Shown here: in pieces, positions 43,746-55,425 of the stretch | Numbering within the stretch: the first letter of the stretch is position 1 | Layout of the letters: each line of letters begins with the position of its first letter | NCBI GenBank assembly: GCA_015680685.1 | Contig: MNCI01000273.1 | Coordinates: 337,430-401,429 of the forward strand | Reading direction: 5' to 3' | DNA: 64,000 nt | Origin: Gnetum montanum | Lineage: Eukaryota; Streptophyta; Gnetopsida; Gnetales; Gnetaceae | The notes under the pieces: model-generated | Database searches by the model: none | What the model was told of the DNA's origin: nothing | What the model saw: the letters and a program-made list of their open reading frames with translations, nothing else | Program-made: the position numbers and the translations under genes

Positions 43746-44660
43746 AATAAGGGGAATCAAAATGAAATGAGCTTGATGAGGACATAAGAATTGATATTTC
43801 AAATGATTAGAAATTAAGCAATCGTGCATCCTAAGCAATGTTAGCTAGCCAAGCATTGGGTTACCGTTAGTATTTGTGTGAAATTTGATTTCCTTCTTGG
43901 GATTTATTTTTATTCTTCTAAATTTCATTACATGTCTAATAACATTCAACCTGACGATAGTTAACTAGGAAAATGTGACAAGCATTGGTAAAATATATTT
44001 TCAAACTATCTAAGTTTAGAGTATAATATTTAGTGAAGTATGGTGTCTATACTTGACTAACTTTACTAGATAGAGTTTGCATTTTCAATCCTCTCAATAT
44101 AACTTTGTGCGATATATGGAGTTCATCCTTGTTTTGAAGAGATTGAATGATTGAATTGCCAATATTATTAAAAGATAAAATCTCTTAAAATTTATCATTT
44201 CTTTAAGAAAAATCCTTAATGTAGTTGGAAAAGACCTAGACCTCGACAAATGCAAATTTATTAATTCTTGCACCTTGATATTGTTGGTACTATAATCATA
44301 ACATTCAAGCATGAATATATGTTTTGAACTATGTAAAGTGTAATGCATGTGGTGATAAAGTTATAAAAATGTACCCTAGTTTGAAGATTCTAATTTGAAT
44401 ACTTGAAGGTAAATTACCCAATCTTAATGGGTTGGAAAAGAGACATCAGTTATTGAAATTGGATATTAAATAAAAATAAAAAATTCAAGTAGACACGTAA
44501 TAAAAAAATTAGAATATTTGATCGAAGAATTGGAAAGCTTAATTCACAGACTTCAAAAACCTTTACTAAAATCTGATTTTAAATAAACACGAAAACCTTT
44601 ACTAAAATCTGACATTAAATAAACACACAAATCATGGGTAGACTGAAACATGTGACGTGG
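43746..44660. other. Non-coding DNA with a 37-bp tandem pair
   Basis: AT-rich. AAAACCTTTACTAAAATCTG with an AAATAAACAC tail occurs at 44555 and again at 44592, 37 bp apart. No coding signal is seen. Confidence 0.55.
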
Positions 44661-44696
44661 AAGTTTTACGTGGTAAAGTAACACCTTATTGTGAAC

Positions 44697-44702
44697 TTTA
44701 TT
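44697..44702 (-). terminator. Poly(A) signal AATAAA of the peptide gene
   Basis: TTTATT on +, i.e. AATAAA on the gene strand, lies 105 bases after the stop codon. This is a usual distance for a short plant 3' UTR. Confidence 0.55.
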
Positions 44703-44807
44703 ATACGCAGCCCATTAGCCCATTCAGATACTTATCCTGAAATGGGGATGGAAGGCTGCTTCCAACACCAAACATCTCTTTAATTTTAGATTTCTAAATC
44801 TATCACA

Positions 44808-45159
44808 CTACAACCGTCTCGGAGGGCACCGCACCGGGTCATAACCCCAACAGTTTGGATGGGATGGATGGGAGGGAATCCCGATCAATAATTTCCGACT
44901 AATGCTCCTTGTTCTCAGGGTCACACCGCTGGCCATTTCGTCATTTTTCTGTGACACAGAAACAAAAATAAGAGGGGATTATTGTTTTGAAGAACCTGGT
45001 TCGCAAGAATAAGGTATAATATATTTGATCTTTAAGAGTGCATATTGCTTAGTCAAGAGAAAGGAAACTTACGAAACTATGTTCCTCAGCCGCAACCGTC
45101 AGTAGCAGTAGCAAGAGGAAGAGGAAGCAGATTGTAATCTTGTTAACCTTCACCTTCAT
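44808..45159 (-). CDS. Predicted small secreted peptide precursor, two exons, 75 residues
   Basis: Exon 1 is 45159-45073: ATG, MKVKVNKITICF, a run of nine Leu/Phe residues, TVAA, EEHSF. Residues 1-23 are a textbook signal peptide with probable cleavage after VAA. GTAAGT follows, then a 124-bp intron (45072-44949) ending TGTGTCACAG, in phase 0. Exon 2 is 44948-44808, 46 residues with a dibasic site SRK (46-48). The tail LLIGIPSHPSHPNC-WGYDPVRC-PPRRL holds two cysteines (62 and 70, C-x7-C) and ends in RRL and TAG. The frame has no defects, unlike its surroundings. The layout is that of plant signalling-peptide precursors exported through the ER and cut at basic sites. I do not recognise the family; EPF/EPFL peptides share an IG...P...C lead-in but need six or more cysteines. 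Confidence 0.65.
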
Positions 45160-45275
45160 TGTGCTGCTCTATGTATTTGTTTCCTGTTTGCTTCTTGCTG
45201 TTGCTTACTTCCAAGGCTCCTCCTGTGATTTCCTGCATATCCAGTAGAACCAGCTGCGTAATAAATAATATACTA
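45160..45275 (-). promoter_or_regulatory. 5' UTR and possible TATA box of the peptide gene
   Basis: A/G-rich leader (AACAGCAAGAAGCAAACAGG) directly upstream of the ATG. TATATTATTTATTA at about 45261-45274, roughly 105 bases upstream of the ATG, could be the TATA box. G-box type ACGTG motifs stand farther upstream (ACGTGG 45924, CACGTG 46072-46077). Confidence 0.4.
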
Positions 45276-45279
45276 CAAC

Positions 45280-45445
45280 TGGTAAGCCATGTTCCTTCGT
45301 TGTAGTTTCGCAGATGCTAAGTTGCAACGTCGCTTCTAATCCATGTTCCTTCCTTGTAATTTCGCAGATGCAAAGTTGCAACATCGTTTCTAAGCCATGT
45401 TCCTTCCTTGTATTTTCGCGGATGCTAAGTTGCAACGTCGATTGT
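45280..45445 (-). repeat. 54-bp tandem triplication upstream of the peptide gene
   Basis: CCATGTTCCTT landmarks stand at 45287, 45341 and 45395, exactly 54 bp apart, with TTCGCAGATGC and AAGTTGCAACGTCG in each unit. Because 54 is a multiple of three, the minus strand has an open frame (45435-45205) with three 18-residue repeats of the type LQLSICETTTKEHGLE-x-x. It sits just upstream of, and in the same direction as, the peptide gene. It could be promoter DNA or an upstream ORF; I favour promoter DNA because a TATA-like sequence lies downstream of it. Confidence 0.7.
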
Positions 45446-45449
45446 ACAT

Positions 45450-47094
45450 CTACCGTGAAGACTAAGCATGAATGTTAGGTTTCTTTGCTCCATCTTCTCA
45501 CGGACTGCAGGAAAATTAGGCTTCTTTGCAGGAATTTTCAATGGACTGCGTCGAAATTTCTGAAACGTGTTCACTCCAACGAACTGATGTTGACATTAGT
45601 ATCAAAGTCAAGGAAGACCAATTATATGGCATGCTTTCACTTGTTCATTACCACGATTTACCTTTTTATCTCCTCACCGAATCTTATTCCACCCGGTACC
45701 CGGTTCATCATCGACCCGATTGGTTTATCACTTGGCAGTTTTCTTTCACTCCATGACTGTTACCCTGTATGCTTACCGTCAAATTATTTCCAACAACCCA
45801 ATGGTTAACGCATGATCATAATTTTGACGACTTTTGCCATCATAATTTTGACCACTTTTGCCAACAAACTTCCTCAATTGGGTAGGTTTTAATAAGCACA
45901 TGCACTTGTAAGTGGATTTCTTTACGTGGGAACGTGATTATGCATCATCCCGTCCTTACTCCTAGTGGGAAAGCGGCTATACGTCTTTCAGACCTGATTG
46001 GTAAGAGTAGTGGGAACAGGGTAATACGTTGTCCAGATTAACGGCTGCTATACTTCTTCCAGTTCTTAAGCCACGTGATGATTCTATGTCATCATCCCAT
46101 GCCGCATTACTATGTTGACCAATGAGTAACGGAACACCCTTAAAAAGTGATAAGTGTAAAGTAGGTAGGAGTAATGGGAACGTAGTTATAAGTCTAAGGT
46201 GTGTGATGACTTGGAAATAGTGTCTTTCTTATCATTACTATGGTAACTGTCCCATATCGCCCAAAGAGTGTTGTAATGGTTCTATCATTGCTCAAGCAGC
46301 ACATGGGACCAATAATATGAAATAAATATACTTTTTAAACAAAGAAGTTTCACAGCTAACTTTTTGATATTGTGGTAAGGTTTATTATTAAAAATGCAAA
46401 GGTAGAAAGTCATATTTACATATGGAACTTTTAAGTCAAAGTATGAAATTGATGAATAAATTTGAAGAGAAAATAAGCTAAATTATTTCTTTTATAAAAT
46501 AGGAACCAAAGCCATGTAAATTATATTTAAATTTTTTTATGTTACATAAAACAAAATAAGAAATTCTATTAGTTTTTTTTTCCATAAAGATTGATGGATG
46601 GATGTAATTAGACAATAGCTCAATATCTCATATCTCTTCAATTTCTAGTCCATTTTTCCATAAAAAAGGCTTGTCCCATCATAAATATGTGGGCAAATTA
46701 TGATTGTAAGGGAGAACATAGATTAAGAAGCATGAGACATAACAAGTTCTTCAACAAGTGTAGATCACATTTACTTATGATTATCCATTCTATTGTGATT
46801 TCACATTTTTCTTGCACCAAGATAAGCAACTCCATAGGAGGGATCCCATAGGTAACATTATTTAGCTACTTAATTAGATCAGCGTCTTTCATGCTATAGG
46901 TGATACTCACAAGGATTATGTTGGATCATATGGCAAGAGCTACCACATCAAAAAGAAAATTATGAATTCCTATCAACCGCATCCTACATAGTATAGTGCA
47001 GAACAAAGATTAAATTAGGAGAATCAATGTAAGAAGGAAAAGCTTAACATACCATGATCAGTTGATTAGAATAGGTAGAGGATGAAGTGTATAG
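45450..47094. other. Mostly unique, GC-richer then AT-rich DNA; no gene recognised
   Basis: 45450-46300 is richer in G and C than the rest and contains a 24-bp tandem pair (CATAATTTTGACnACTTTTGCC at 45817 and 45841) and short open frames without recognisable features. From 46320 the DNA is AT-rich. At about 46938 MARATTSKRKL then IPINRILHS on + resembles weakly the first exon at 19045, but this is too short to call. Confidence 0.4.
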
Positions 47095-47099
47095 ATCAT
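47095..47099. repeat. Target site duplication of B, left copy (ATCAT)
   Basis: Five bases directly outside the 3' LTR, identical to 56339-56343. This is the duplication size made by Ty3/gypsy integrases. Confidence 0.85.
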
Positions 47100-47910
47100 T
47101 GATGAGCGGCAAGGTATCCCTACGCTCAACCATACAAATACGAGCATCCATGCACGATCCAGTCAAATTCCAAGGACTAAGTGCTTATGTGCCTTTGTGG
47201 AACAAGAATGGGTTGATCAATCATTGTCTTCCTAAGTTTACTTGTATGTCATGATTGTATGGTTAAGTAAACTTGAGGCATATGATTTTTATACTTTTTT
47301 GTGTTTTTATGTCCTATTGCTAATAAGGGAGGAGATAGATAACTAAGTAACTAATTTATTTTAACTACTTATTAACTAGGCTCTAACTGATCCTAACACC
47401 AGTATCCATTCTCACTTGTCATACACATCCTGAACCAATGCAACACTACTGGGATTACCAAACGCTAATCGTTACTAGGTTACCAAGTATTACATGCATG
47501 CTCAAAGTGATTGTACTGTGTGTGCTTACTTAGGAGAGCTGCAAGGTGAGAAAGAATCATTAATTAACCAAGGAAAGCATTAAGTAATAGTAATTAACAT
47601 TAATTAATCTATTCTGAATGTTGTAAGGCTTATCACAAAGTTCGTCTTTATTTCCGTACAAAAGGTGTGCTCAGGTACACAATTCTCAAATAAAGATCCA
47701 TTCACTTTATGACTTGTACTGCGGGCATGCAGAAATAATTCTAACTTTGGGAGGGAGAAAAGGCAAGAGTTTGGGTAAGGGACTAAGACTAACTATGGAA
47801 ACCAAGTGTGCCCACCTCTTATTTATAGGCAACAAGGTAGGCTGCGATATCACGTATGTGATATCGGATGGAAGGCCATGATATCACGGATGTGATATTG
47901 CTGCTCATCC
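47100..47910 (-). repeat. 3' LTR of element B (811 bp)
   Basis: It runs on + from TGATGAGCGGCAAGG to ...GCTGCTCATCC; the final C where A is expected means its minus-strand start is GG instead of TG. TATA box TATTTATA is at 47820-47827. Boxes GATATC 47846, GATATC 47860, GATATC 47880 and GATATT 47894 have steps 14, 20 and 14. It is longer than the 5' LTR mainly because that one lost about 35 bp (TTTTATGTCCTATTGC region). Confidence 0.9.
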
Positions 47911-47920
47911 TACCCCCACG
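47911..47920 (-). other. Polypurine tract of element B
   Basis: TACCCCCACG on +, i.e. CGTGGGGGTA on the element strand, abuts the 3' LTR as in element A. Confidence 0.75.
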
Positions 47921-49600
47921 ATTGAATGAAAACTTGTCTTCAAGTTCCTTACAAAATATTGGAAAGGTATGGGATTATTGACTGAATGAGAACTGACAGT
48001 GATAGGGAATAACAGACTCAAAGTGCCTGGTGAATGGATCGATAACACAATACATTATAGCATTAGTGTCCATGACCATTGTGGTGAACACTGTACATAA
48101 ATGACATCCAGGCCTTCATTTGATAGCTTAAAGAGAGAGAGAAAAGAAAATGAGGCGTGTTGCTGCCAATGCCGAGATTGTGTCCTCCATTGTTTATCCA
48201 TAGCCATGCCACTAGACTTGTTCCCAGCGTAAACATTCTAGCTCCATTCTATCCCGAGTGCTTCCTCCTATTCCTATCCATAGTTCATGTAATCGCCATA
48301 TGCACAAACAACATAGTCACAAATGAGCAAGGATAAGTAAGTCACAATGCAATTGATACCTTGCCTTGATATAAAGCACACTGGCTAGGTTGTGGTTATG
48401 GAAAAAACTAGGTTAGAGGTTTATTACTAATAACTACCCAAGGTGTAGGGGTTAGGCAAGTAATAGAATGGAGAAATTGAAAAATTTGTGCCAGGGCCCC
48501 CATGACTAAGAGTGAACCTCCAGTAGCAATAAGATGGAAAAATATAAGGAATGAGAAAGATGGGAAAGATAGCAATGGCAATGCCAATAAAGTGAATGTC
48601 AAAGATGGGGATGAAATGAGAAATGGTGGATCGCAAAGAATGTTTAAGGAAAAGAACTTAACAATTGCACCAAAAAGGAATGCCAATGGGTCCTCCCCAA
48701 AGTAGGCTCATGCCCTTTATGCCCTAACAAACCCACAAACCAAAGAGTCCGAAGGCTCTAAGAATGTCATTTGGAAGCAAGAGTTAAAAACTTACCCACA
48801 AGAATTTACCAAGGAAAAACAATACATCAACCAAGATATGGACTAATCATAAAATCGGCAATGAGGTGGAAAATGGAAAGAAAGATGGAGAGTAGAAAAT
48901 GGAATGGAATTCCAAGAGCAAGGTTGTGTAATGTCCCTTGTGTATGTCATGGTTAATGTGACTGAGTAGAACTCATTCCAAATCTAGACTCACACTAACC
49001 ACACTCAGTGAGCTCGTATCAATTCACTTGGCTAATCCATCCCCTTGAAGCAACAAGAATGCTTCCCCAAAGAGTCATCACCATTTTGAGGAGAGCGAGA
49101 TGGAGAAGTAGGAAGCGAGAAAGGGCCTTAGTTAGAGGGAACCTTCAGGCATGGGTAACATGTATTTCTAGTGCCATAACCAGTGGTTGCAGCCCATATT
49201 TCTTTATCATGTCTAAGGGGTGTGCTTTGAATTCCCACTTTTTTTTTGTGTGAGAACCACACCATGCAAAGACTTATTTTTATCCACTCAGCTTCTTGAT
49301 ATTTGATCAATGGCAAAATGCTGAAAAATCCATGAAAAGCATCCAAGCACCCAAAAGAATAGCCAACACACATGCATCAAATTACCTTGAAGTCACATCC
49401 TTTTCATCCATTGAGTCCTTCCTTGGTTTGAAGAATACCAAGCCACCAATTCATTAATAAGTTTATTTATAAAAAGGGACAGTATAGTTCCAAAGCCAAG
49501 GGAGACCATAGAGTTGAATGGGTGAATGGGCAACATGGACTCATTGCCTATTTTATCAAAAGAACCATATCTTAATATCAACATCATAATTCAAAGGTAA
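47921..49600 (-). other. Non-coding 3' region of element B
   Basis: No coding signal. Conserved blocks are GAGTTTTCATTCAGTC-like sequence next to the purine tract, the CTTTGGGGAGGACCCA motif at 48687-48702, and the TTTGCATGGTGTGGTTCTCA / AAGCACACCCCTTAGAC block at 49120-49285. All are also in A, and partly in C and D. Open frames here are shadows. Confidence 0.7.
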
Positions 49601-49609
49601 NCATTGGTG

Positions 49610-50960
49610 GCTATCTCCCCCACGACTAAGATGGAAGGAGGAGATCTGAAATAGCGAGCAAGGTTGTTCACCAATAGAGGTAGTATGAGTATTGTCTAAT
49701 CTAAGCTTATGAAAAGGTTTGGTTTGTTGAACGTTGACCAACAGTTTCTTATCCATGCTCTCAGGTTTGTATATCATCATGGCCCATGAAGGAAAAGTTG
49801 CATGAATGACATAAGGTCCTTTCCACAGCATTTGAAATTTTGTATGTTGTGGCACATATGTGGGATTCCAGTAGAGAACATTATCTCCTAGTTGATATTT
49901 AACCTTCCTAATTCTTAGGTCATGATGTTGTTTATTGAAGAACTTATGCAATTTGTTAGATGACAGGGCAGCCAATCAATTTTCATCTAACAGGTTAAGG
50001 ATCATCAACCATTGTTTTTGTGCTAGATCGAGGTCAAGGTTGAGGTTACATGCTATGGATAGTGTACGAAGCTCAGTTTGAATGGGAAGTGTTGGTAATT
50101 TATTGTACACTAACTCATAAGGAGAGTAGCCTATAGGGAGTTTCCATGTGGAGTGGTATGCCCAAAGAGCATTGTTCAGTTTAGTGCTCCAATCTTGCCT
50201 AAACTTGCTAATGGTTCTTGTCAATATCTTTGTAATCTCCTTATTGGTGACTTCGACTTAACTGTTTGCTTGGGGGTGATATGGTGTAGTCAATTTGTGC
50301 TCAATTCCTAAGCATTGCATTAAGTTTTGAAAAGTCACACCTATGAAGTATGTACCATTGTCTGAAATAAGGCATGAGGCACACCAAACTTGTTTACGAT
50401 TTGTTTTTGAACAAATCATGCAACTATAGATGATGTACAATCCTTAACAATAACTACTTCTACCCATTTTGTAAGGTAATCAATGGCAACAATAATATAA
50501 GCTTTTCCATTGGACATTGGTGTAATTGGCCCCATAAAATCAGTTCCCCAAATGTCGAAGGGTTCTAAAGGTTGGATCCATTGTTGTGGACCCTCCATTC
50601 TATTAGTCATCCCCCCATCATGTTGATAGCACTCACAAGATTAGACAAAATGATGGGTGTGAGAAAGCAATGTAGGCCAATAATATCCTGCAAGCAAGAT
50701 CTTAGTGTTTGTTTGTCTCCTAGCGTAATGAACCCCACAAAAACCCTCATGAGCATCTTGGAGAACTCATAGTTGATCTACATCAAGAACAAACCATCAG
50801 AACAAGCCATTAGGACATACTTTGTAAAGTTACTCATTTATTTCCATAAAATACTTGGCTCAGTGAAAAAACTATTGTTTCTTTTTAGCGTCAAACCCTT
50901 GTGGTGTTTGTTGTGTAAGGAGATAGATGAGAATACTACTATACCAGTTTGTCTCCATGG
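49610..50960 (-). pseudogene. Integrase of element B
   Basis: The N-terminal zinc region is DAHEGFCGVHYA ... HTHHFV*SCECYQHD (50625-50770). The catalytic core follows with WGTDFMGPI (first Asp, 50530-50548), AIDYLTKWVE, ISDNGTYFIGV (second Asp, in another frame) and TPYHPQANS*VEV with the third acidic residue in VE. The C-terminal region continues with YELVYNKLPTLP, AQKQWLMILNLLDEN, DLRIRKVKYQLGDNVLYWNP and the tail CSLFQISSFHLSRGGD. Several frameshifts and a Gln-to-stop change at the core end break it. Its function was insertion of the cDNA into nuclear DNA. Confidence 0.85.
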
Positions 50961-50999
50961 TTAATTGATTATTCACTACACCTACAAAGAGGAGTTCAT

Positions 51000-51480
51000 C
51001 TGGGAGATAATTAGAAATTGGATACTCATCCTCTTTTTTGTCCCATCACAACTGAGATAAATGATTAGCAACTACGTTCTTGGTGCCTTTGTGATCGACC
51101 ATTGTAAGATCAAAATCTTGTAAGATTATAAGCCATCATATGATGTGAGGGCTTACCATTGGTTTATTCATTAGGAACCTTATTGCATTATGATCCATAT
51201 GCATGAAGACCTTATAACCCAAGACATAGTGCCTAAATTTTTCTAGTGCAAACACTACAACCATTAATTCTTTCTCTATTGTAGTGTAGTTAAGTTGTGC
51301 ACCAGCGACACCTCTATTTGCATAGTGGATGTAATAAGAACATTTTTGATCATCTAATTGTGTAAGTATAGCTCCTAAAGCAAAGTTGTATGCATTAGTC
51401 ATTATGTGGAATGGTCTGGACTAGTTAGGAGCTTGTAGAATGGGTGTTTTTATGAGCTTCTTTTTTAAAGTTTGGAAAGC
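51000..51480 (-). pseudogene. RNase H of element B
   Basis: The open stretch 51402-51136 reads FALGAILTQLDDQKCSYYIH, GVAGAQLNYTTIEKELMVVV and FALEKFRHYVLGYKVFMHMD. It contains the Glu of TEKELLAVV-type and the Asp of the V-x-T/M-D-H motif. It normally degrades the RNA of the RNA-DNA hybrid. It follows the RT without a gap. Confidence 0.85.
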
Positions 51481-52220
51481 TAGTTCACATTCCCTGGTCC
51501 ATTCGAAAGATACATCCTTTTTCATTAATTCAACCAATGGTTTTGTAACCTTTGAAAAGTTCTCAATAAACCTTTTGTAGTGGCCAATGTGCCTAAGGAA
51601 TGACTAGATATCTTTTACAGTTTTTGGTTGACAGGTAGTTCCTTGGATAACTTTGATCTTTTCAGGGTCTACCTCTATCCCTATTTGTAAGACCTTTTTC
51701 CCTAATACTACACCTTCTTGGACCATTAAATGGATTCTCTACCAGTTGAGCCTTAAATTGGTTTTTACACATAATTTTAATACTTTCTCTAATTGGTCCA
51801 AGGCTTCATCAAAGTTTTCTCTGTAGGTGGAGAAGTCGTCAATGAAGACATCTATACCGTTTCCTATCTATTGCTAGAATATGCTTAGAATGAATCGTTG
51901 AAACATTATAGGGGAATTGCACAAGCCAAAAAATTTTTTTTTGTATGCAAATATTCCTTAAGGGCTAGTGAATGTAGTCTTGGCTTGGTGTTCTAGGGTT
52001 ATTTGTATTTGGTTGTACCAATTGTACCCATCCAAAAAACTATAGTAGCAATGCCCTGCAATGGTCTCTAAGACTTGGTCAATGAATAGCAATGAAAAGT
52101 TGTTCTTGAATGTTTCCATGTTTAGTAGCCTAAAATCTATGCACACCCTCCATTTGCCTTCCTTTCTAGGCACTATAACTAGGGGCTAATCCATTCACTA
52201 TCAGCAATGGGGTATATGAA
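51480..52220 (-). pseudogene. Reverse transcriptase of element B
   Basis: Minus-strand motifs in order are ADSEWISP, MPRKEGKWRVCIDFRLLNME (open 52173-51958), LLFIDQVLETIAGHCYYSFL with DGYNWYNQIQITLEHQAKTT, FFGLCNSPIMFQRFILSIF, VFIDDFSTY (51835-51846 for FIDD) and VLQIGIEVDPEKIKVIQ. FIDQ-LE-LAGH and FLDGYSGYNQI-I are Athila-lineage signatures, and the Asp-Asp pair is intact. Stops and small frame changes break the frame around 51900 and 51700. Confidence 0.9.
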
Positions 52221-52221
52221 C

Positions 52222-52830
52222 CTAGCTTTTAGAAGTGCAAGTCAAACCCTTAGTTGGTTCCATGAATATCATTGAACTGCTCTCTTGATCAGCTATTAGC
52301 CACAATGTGCCTTCTTGTCTTGTGGTTGCTGCATATAGGAATCTTTGTATATTAGTTACTTGTCCACACTGGTTGCATGCAGGAAATGTTAAACATTGTA
52401 CAAACCATAACTTCTGCATGCAATTACACCCTATGTCACTGTATGTAATGCATGGAACTTTCTTCTTCTCAATCTTTCCAAATGTATTTTCCTTTGATAT
52501 TTCCATGGAAATATCTTAGATTCCTAGGCACACATTAATTGTGCTTAGCCATGCTCTTCCCATTATGATTGGTAAGTCCCCCTTACCATTGTTCACTTGA
52601 ATCACTAGGAAGTCTACTAGATACGACCACTCATAAATAGTGGTGACAATGTCCTCCACTAGTCCTAATGGGATAGTGATGGACTAGTTGGCCAACTCTA
52701 AATGAATGTTACTAGTTTTTAGTGGAGGCAAGTTCTAGGCTTTGTACATTTCTTGAGAGATTAAGTTAACACCAAAACCTGAATCCAAAAGAGCTTTGCA
52801 CGGCTCATTTCCAGTGGTTTGTAGATATAT
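52222..52830 (-). pseudogene. Protease and Cys-containing linker of element B
   Basis: The end of the open stretch 53136-52735 reads PCKALLDSGFGVNLISQEMY; this is the only copy in the window with an intact DSG (codons 52785-52777). IIMGRAWLSTINVCLG follows at about 52540-52590. The open stretch 52506-52222 is the linker with FPACNQCGQVTNIQRFLYAA, matching A's linker, and leads to the RT. Confidence 0.85.
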
Positions 52831-53099
52831 TAGAGGACTCCCAGGATCAAAGAATTTCCTAGGAAGATGCCCAACTTTTATCCAATCAATTACAGTATGC
52901 GTTAACATGACCATATGCATTGAGCACGATTTTTGGGTTGAAGGGAGCTTCGAAGCTTCAAGTGATAGTGAAGCAGTTGAAGAATCAACCACTTGTGGTT
53001 GCAAGGGGTTAGTTGGACTAATAATTCTAAAGAAAGGTCTTTTCTTCATACAGTTGTTAGAACCAATAATAGGTTGAGGGTTAACAAACCTTGTGGCAT

Positions 53100-55425
53100 T
53101 ACATTGATGTGGTTGAATAGGGATTTCACCTTGCATAGTTGAAGCAGGTGGTAATGAAGTTAAAGGTGGAAGAGGTGTAGCCGGATGAGAAGGATGGTAT
53201 GTTTGTGGAACATTGCCTCTAGGAGAAGGAGTCCTATAGCACTCATAGGCTTGGTAGTGAGGTTGAGAAGTGACGTGACCAGTAGAGTCAAATGGAGAGA
53301 CTGGCTACTGCACATAATATCCATACGGCTCAAGTTGCCAGTAAGGATATTGTTGCCTTGGTGGTGGCATTCCCCATGATTGTCAGTACTGCCATTTTTG
53401 ATACTGCTAGATTGGTTGTGGCAGAGTTCCACTTGGATAATATGTTAAGGGTTGGTGGAACTGTCTTGAGTTACCTTGAGGATAAGGTAACCTTAGGGGT
53501 GTTTACCTTTTGTTTAATTATGGGTTGAGTGCATACACCCCAGACTCCTGCAGATGTGAGATTATAGGAAAACATCCCTTAGGATGGTCATACTGGCATA
53601 TCTTGCATCCACTATCATTGTCTATATCTGAATCCACAACCTCTTCAATAATGGAAACTTTGCCCTTACCCTTGTTATGTGCATGTTTAGTTTCTCTCTT
53701 TTTTATTTTTTTGCGATCACTACCTTACTCTCTAGACTCCTCTACTATTTTAAGAACGATTTGAAATCTATGATCTAGGGAATCCCACATTTGATCTACC
53801 TTTGCCGATACTTCCGATGGTAACTTTTGGATAGGCAAGGTTTTCCTATTCACCATCTCTTCAAGTGGTGACTCTTCCTCATCCTCACAGAATCTTACTC
53901 CCCTCTTTCGAAGGGGAGGATCTCTGTTATATTCCTCCACACTCTCTCTTTTCCTTAGCTCACCTTCTTCTTTAGCAACTTGCTCCAATAATCTTTGAAC
54001 TTGATGGGTCCTAAGCTTAGATAGCCTCCCTTGGGCATATGTCCAAAGGGTTCTTTGTGTTTCATGACCAAGCCCATCTAAGATATGGTGTAGTTGATTC
54101 CTTTGCAAATAACCATGGCTAGGAAAATGATGTAATAGTGCATAATAACAATCCATGGCAACATCCAAGGGTTCATGGCCTTCTTGTTTCTAGCCTTGGA
54201 TTTTCTTTCGTAGGTTGGATACTCGAGAGTATGTTTGGTACTTATCGTTGAACAATTCTAACATGGTACTCCATCTACGAATGGATTCCTGTTCTAAGGA
54301 CCAGTACCAACTCTCTACTTCTTTGACTAGTGTCCATGGAAAAAACTTAAGTTTTTGCCATTTTCTTTCTATGTTTTGTAAGGCACATGCATCATGAAAT
54401 GCTTGTAGATGATTTTGAGGATCAATGTTGTACCCCACTTCAAATCGTGGGATGTTGTTCATGACTAATCTCTATATTCTACTATCTTTTTTATGCCTTG
54501 TTGGGATTTTAATAGCCGCAGTTATGTCTATCATACTTCAAGTAGAAAGTAGGGGTTCATCATGATCATCTCGTCTATGGCATCTATGATGCCTATGTTG
54601 TTCCCTACTCTCCCTTCTTTCAAGGTGTGTTTCTCTAGAGTGCCCTTGTCCCCTTTCTTAACTATTTTGTCTATGACTCCCATTTCGCTTACCCTTATCC
54701 CCATGGTCTTTTTCTTTGTGACTACATCTAGATCCTAAAGGAGGTCATGAAGGTGAAGAAGAAGGAGGACTGTCACCATGTCAGTGCCTACTTCCTTCTC
54801 CTCGGCAGTTGCAACCTCAATCGTGATTACGATCAGAATGTCCATCTTTGTCATGTGTTTGTGTTCCTTTTTCAGACCCTTTGTGTTTGTCAGTACCAGA
54901 ATCTAGGTTATGGATAGTTGAATAAAGATTTTGATACCCTTGACTAAAGTCAATGGGAGGAACATCATTGTGTGGACGACTACTTGAGGCAGGTTCACCA
55001 CACTTATTTTCACTTAGGACATGTGGGACATTCTGCAATAACTTTTCCTTCATGAATTCATGATGTCTCTCCTATTGTAAATCCCTTTGATGTTGTGCTT
55101 GCTTGGGTCAATACTCTCTCAAGTCATGATCATGCACAATGTACTCTACTTGTAAGTGCTGCATGCCAATTCGTGGGAGATCACGAAGAAGCATGCGTGG
55201 GACTGAACGATCAGGAGGTAACATTATATTACCTTCTAAATATCACTAATGCAGTTGTTCATCCTGGTGGAGGATAAATGTAAATTTTGGTATATACTCA
55301 TCAAGATGAAAATATACCATGTGAAACTATTAAGGGACTGGCAGATTATCATGTGTACTATGCCTCCAATTGTTCCCTGTATTAGACCTAAGCGGTGAAA
55401 CACTTTGTTACGAAGAAGGAGACAT
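53100..55425 (-). pseudogene. gag of element B
   Basis: Start ATG at 55425 (MSPSS then a stop), 120 nt from the primer site and aligned with the starts in C and D. N-terminal part FHLDEYIPKFTFILHQDEQL; charged linker (open 55053-54817); capsid 54462-54190 (IPRFEVGYNIDPQNHLQAFH, WYWSLEQESIRRWSTMLELF, YQTYSRVSNLRKKIQG); open 54168-53725 with RTLWTYAQGRLSKLRTHQVQ. The short cysteine motif CKICQYDHPKGC is near 53590-53625, then a Gln/Tyr/Pro-rich tail. Few stops compared with C; this is the best-preserved gag here. Confidence 0.87.

Noticed and set aside
44808-45159. Calling the peptide gene an EPF/EPFL member
   Set aside because: It shares the signal peptide and an IG...P...C lead-in, but has only two cysteines and stops where EPFL peptides continue with four to six more.
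45485-45808. Two overlapping + strand open frames (107 and 76 codons) upstream of the peptide gene
   Set aside because: No signal, domain or homology visible. The region is the promoter side of the minus-strand peptide gene; the frames are probably due to higher GC content.
46938-47040. First exon of a third copy of the unrecognised gene (MARATTSKRKL...)
   Set aside because: Similarity to MASKKNGGKGKIPI is limited to a few basic residues and IPI, and an early stop follows; too weak to annotate.
48408-48705. Three overlapping open frames in the 3' region of element B as an env-like gene
   Set aside because: No transmembrane/surface pattern, frames are not shared with A, C or D at the same place, and conservation there is in non-coding motifs.
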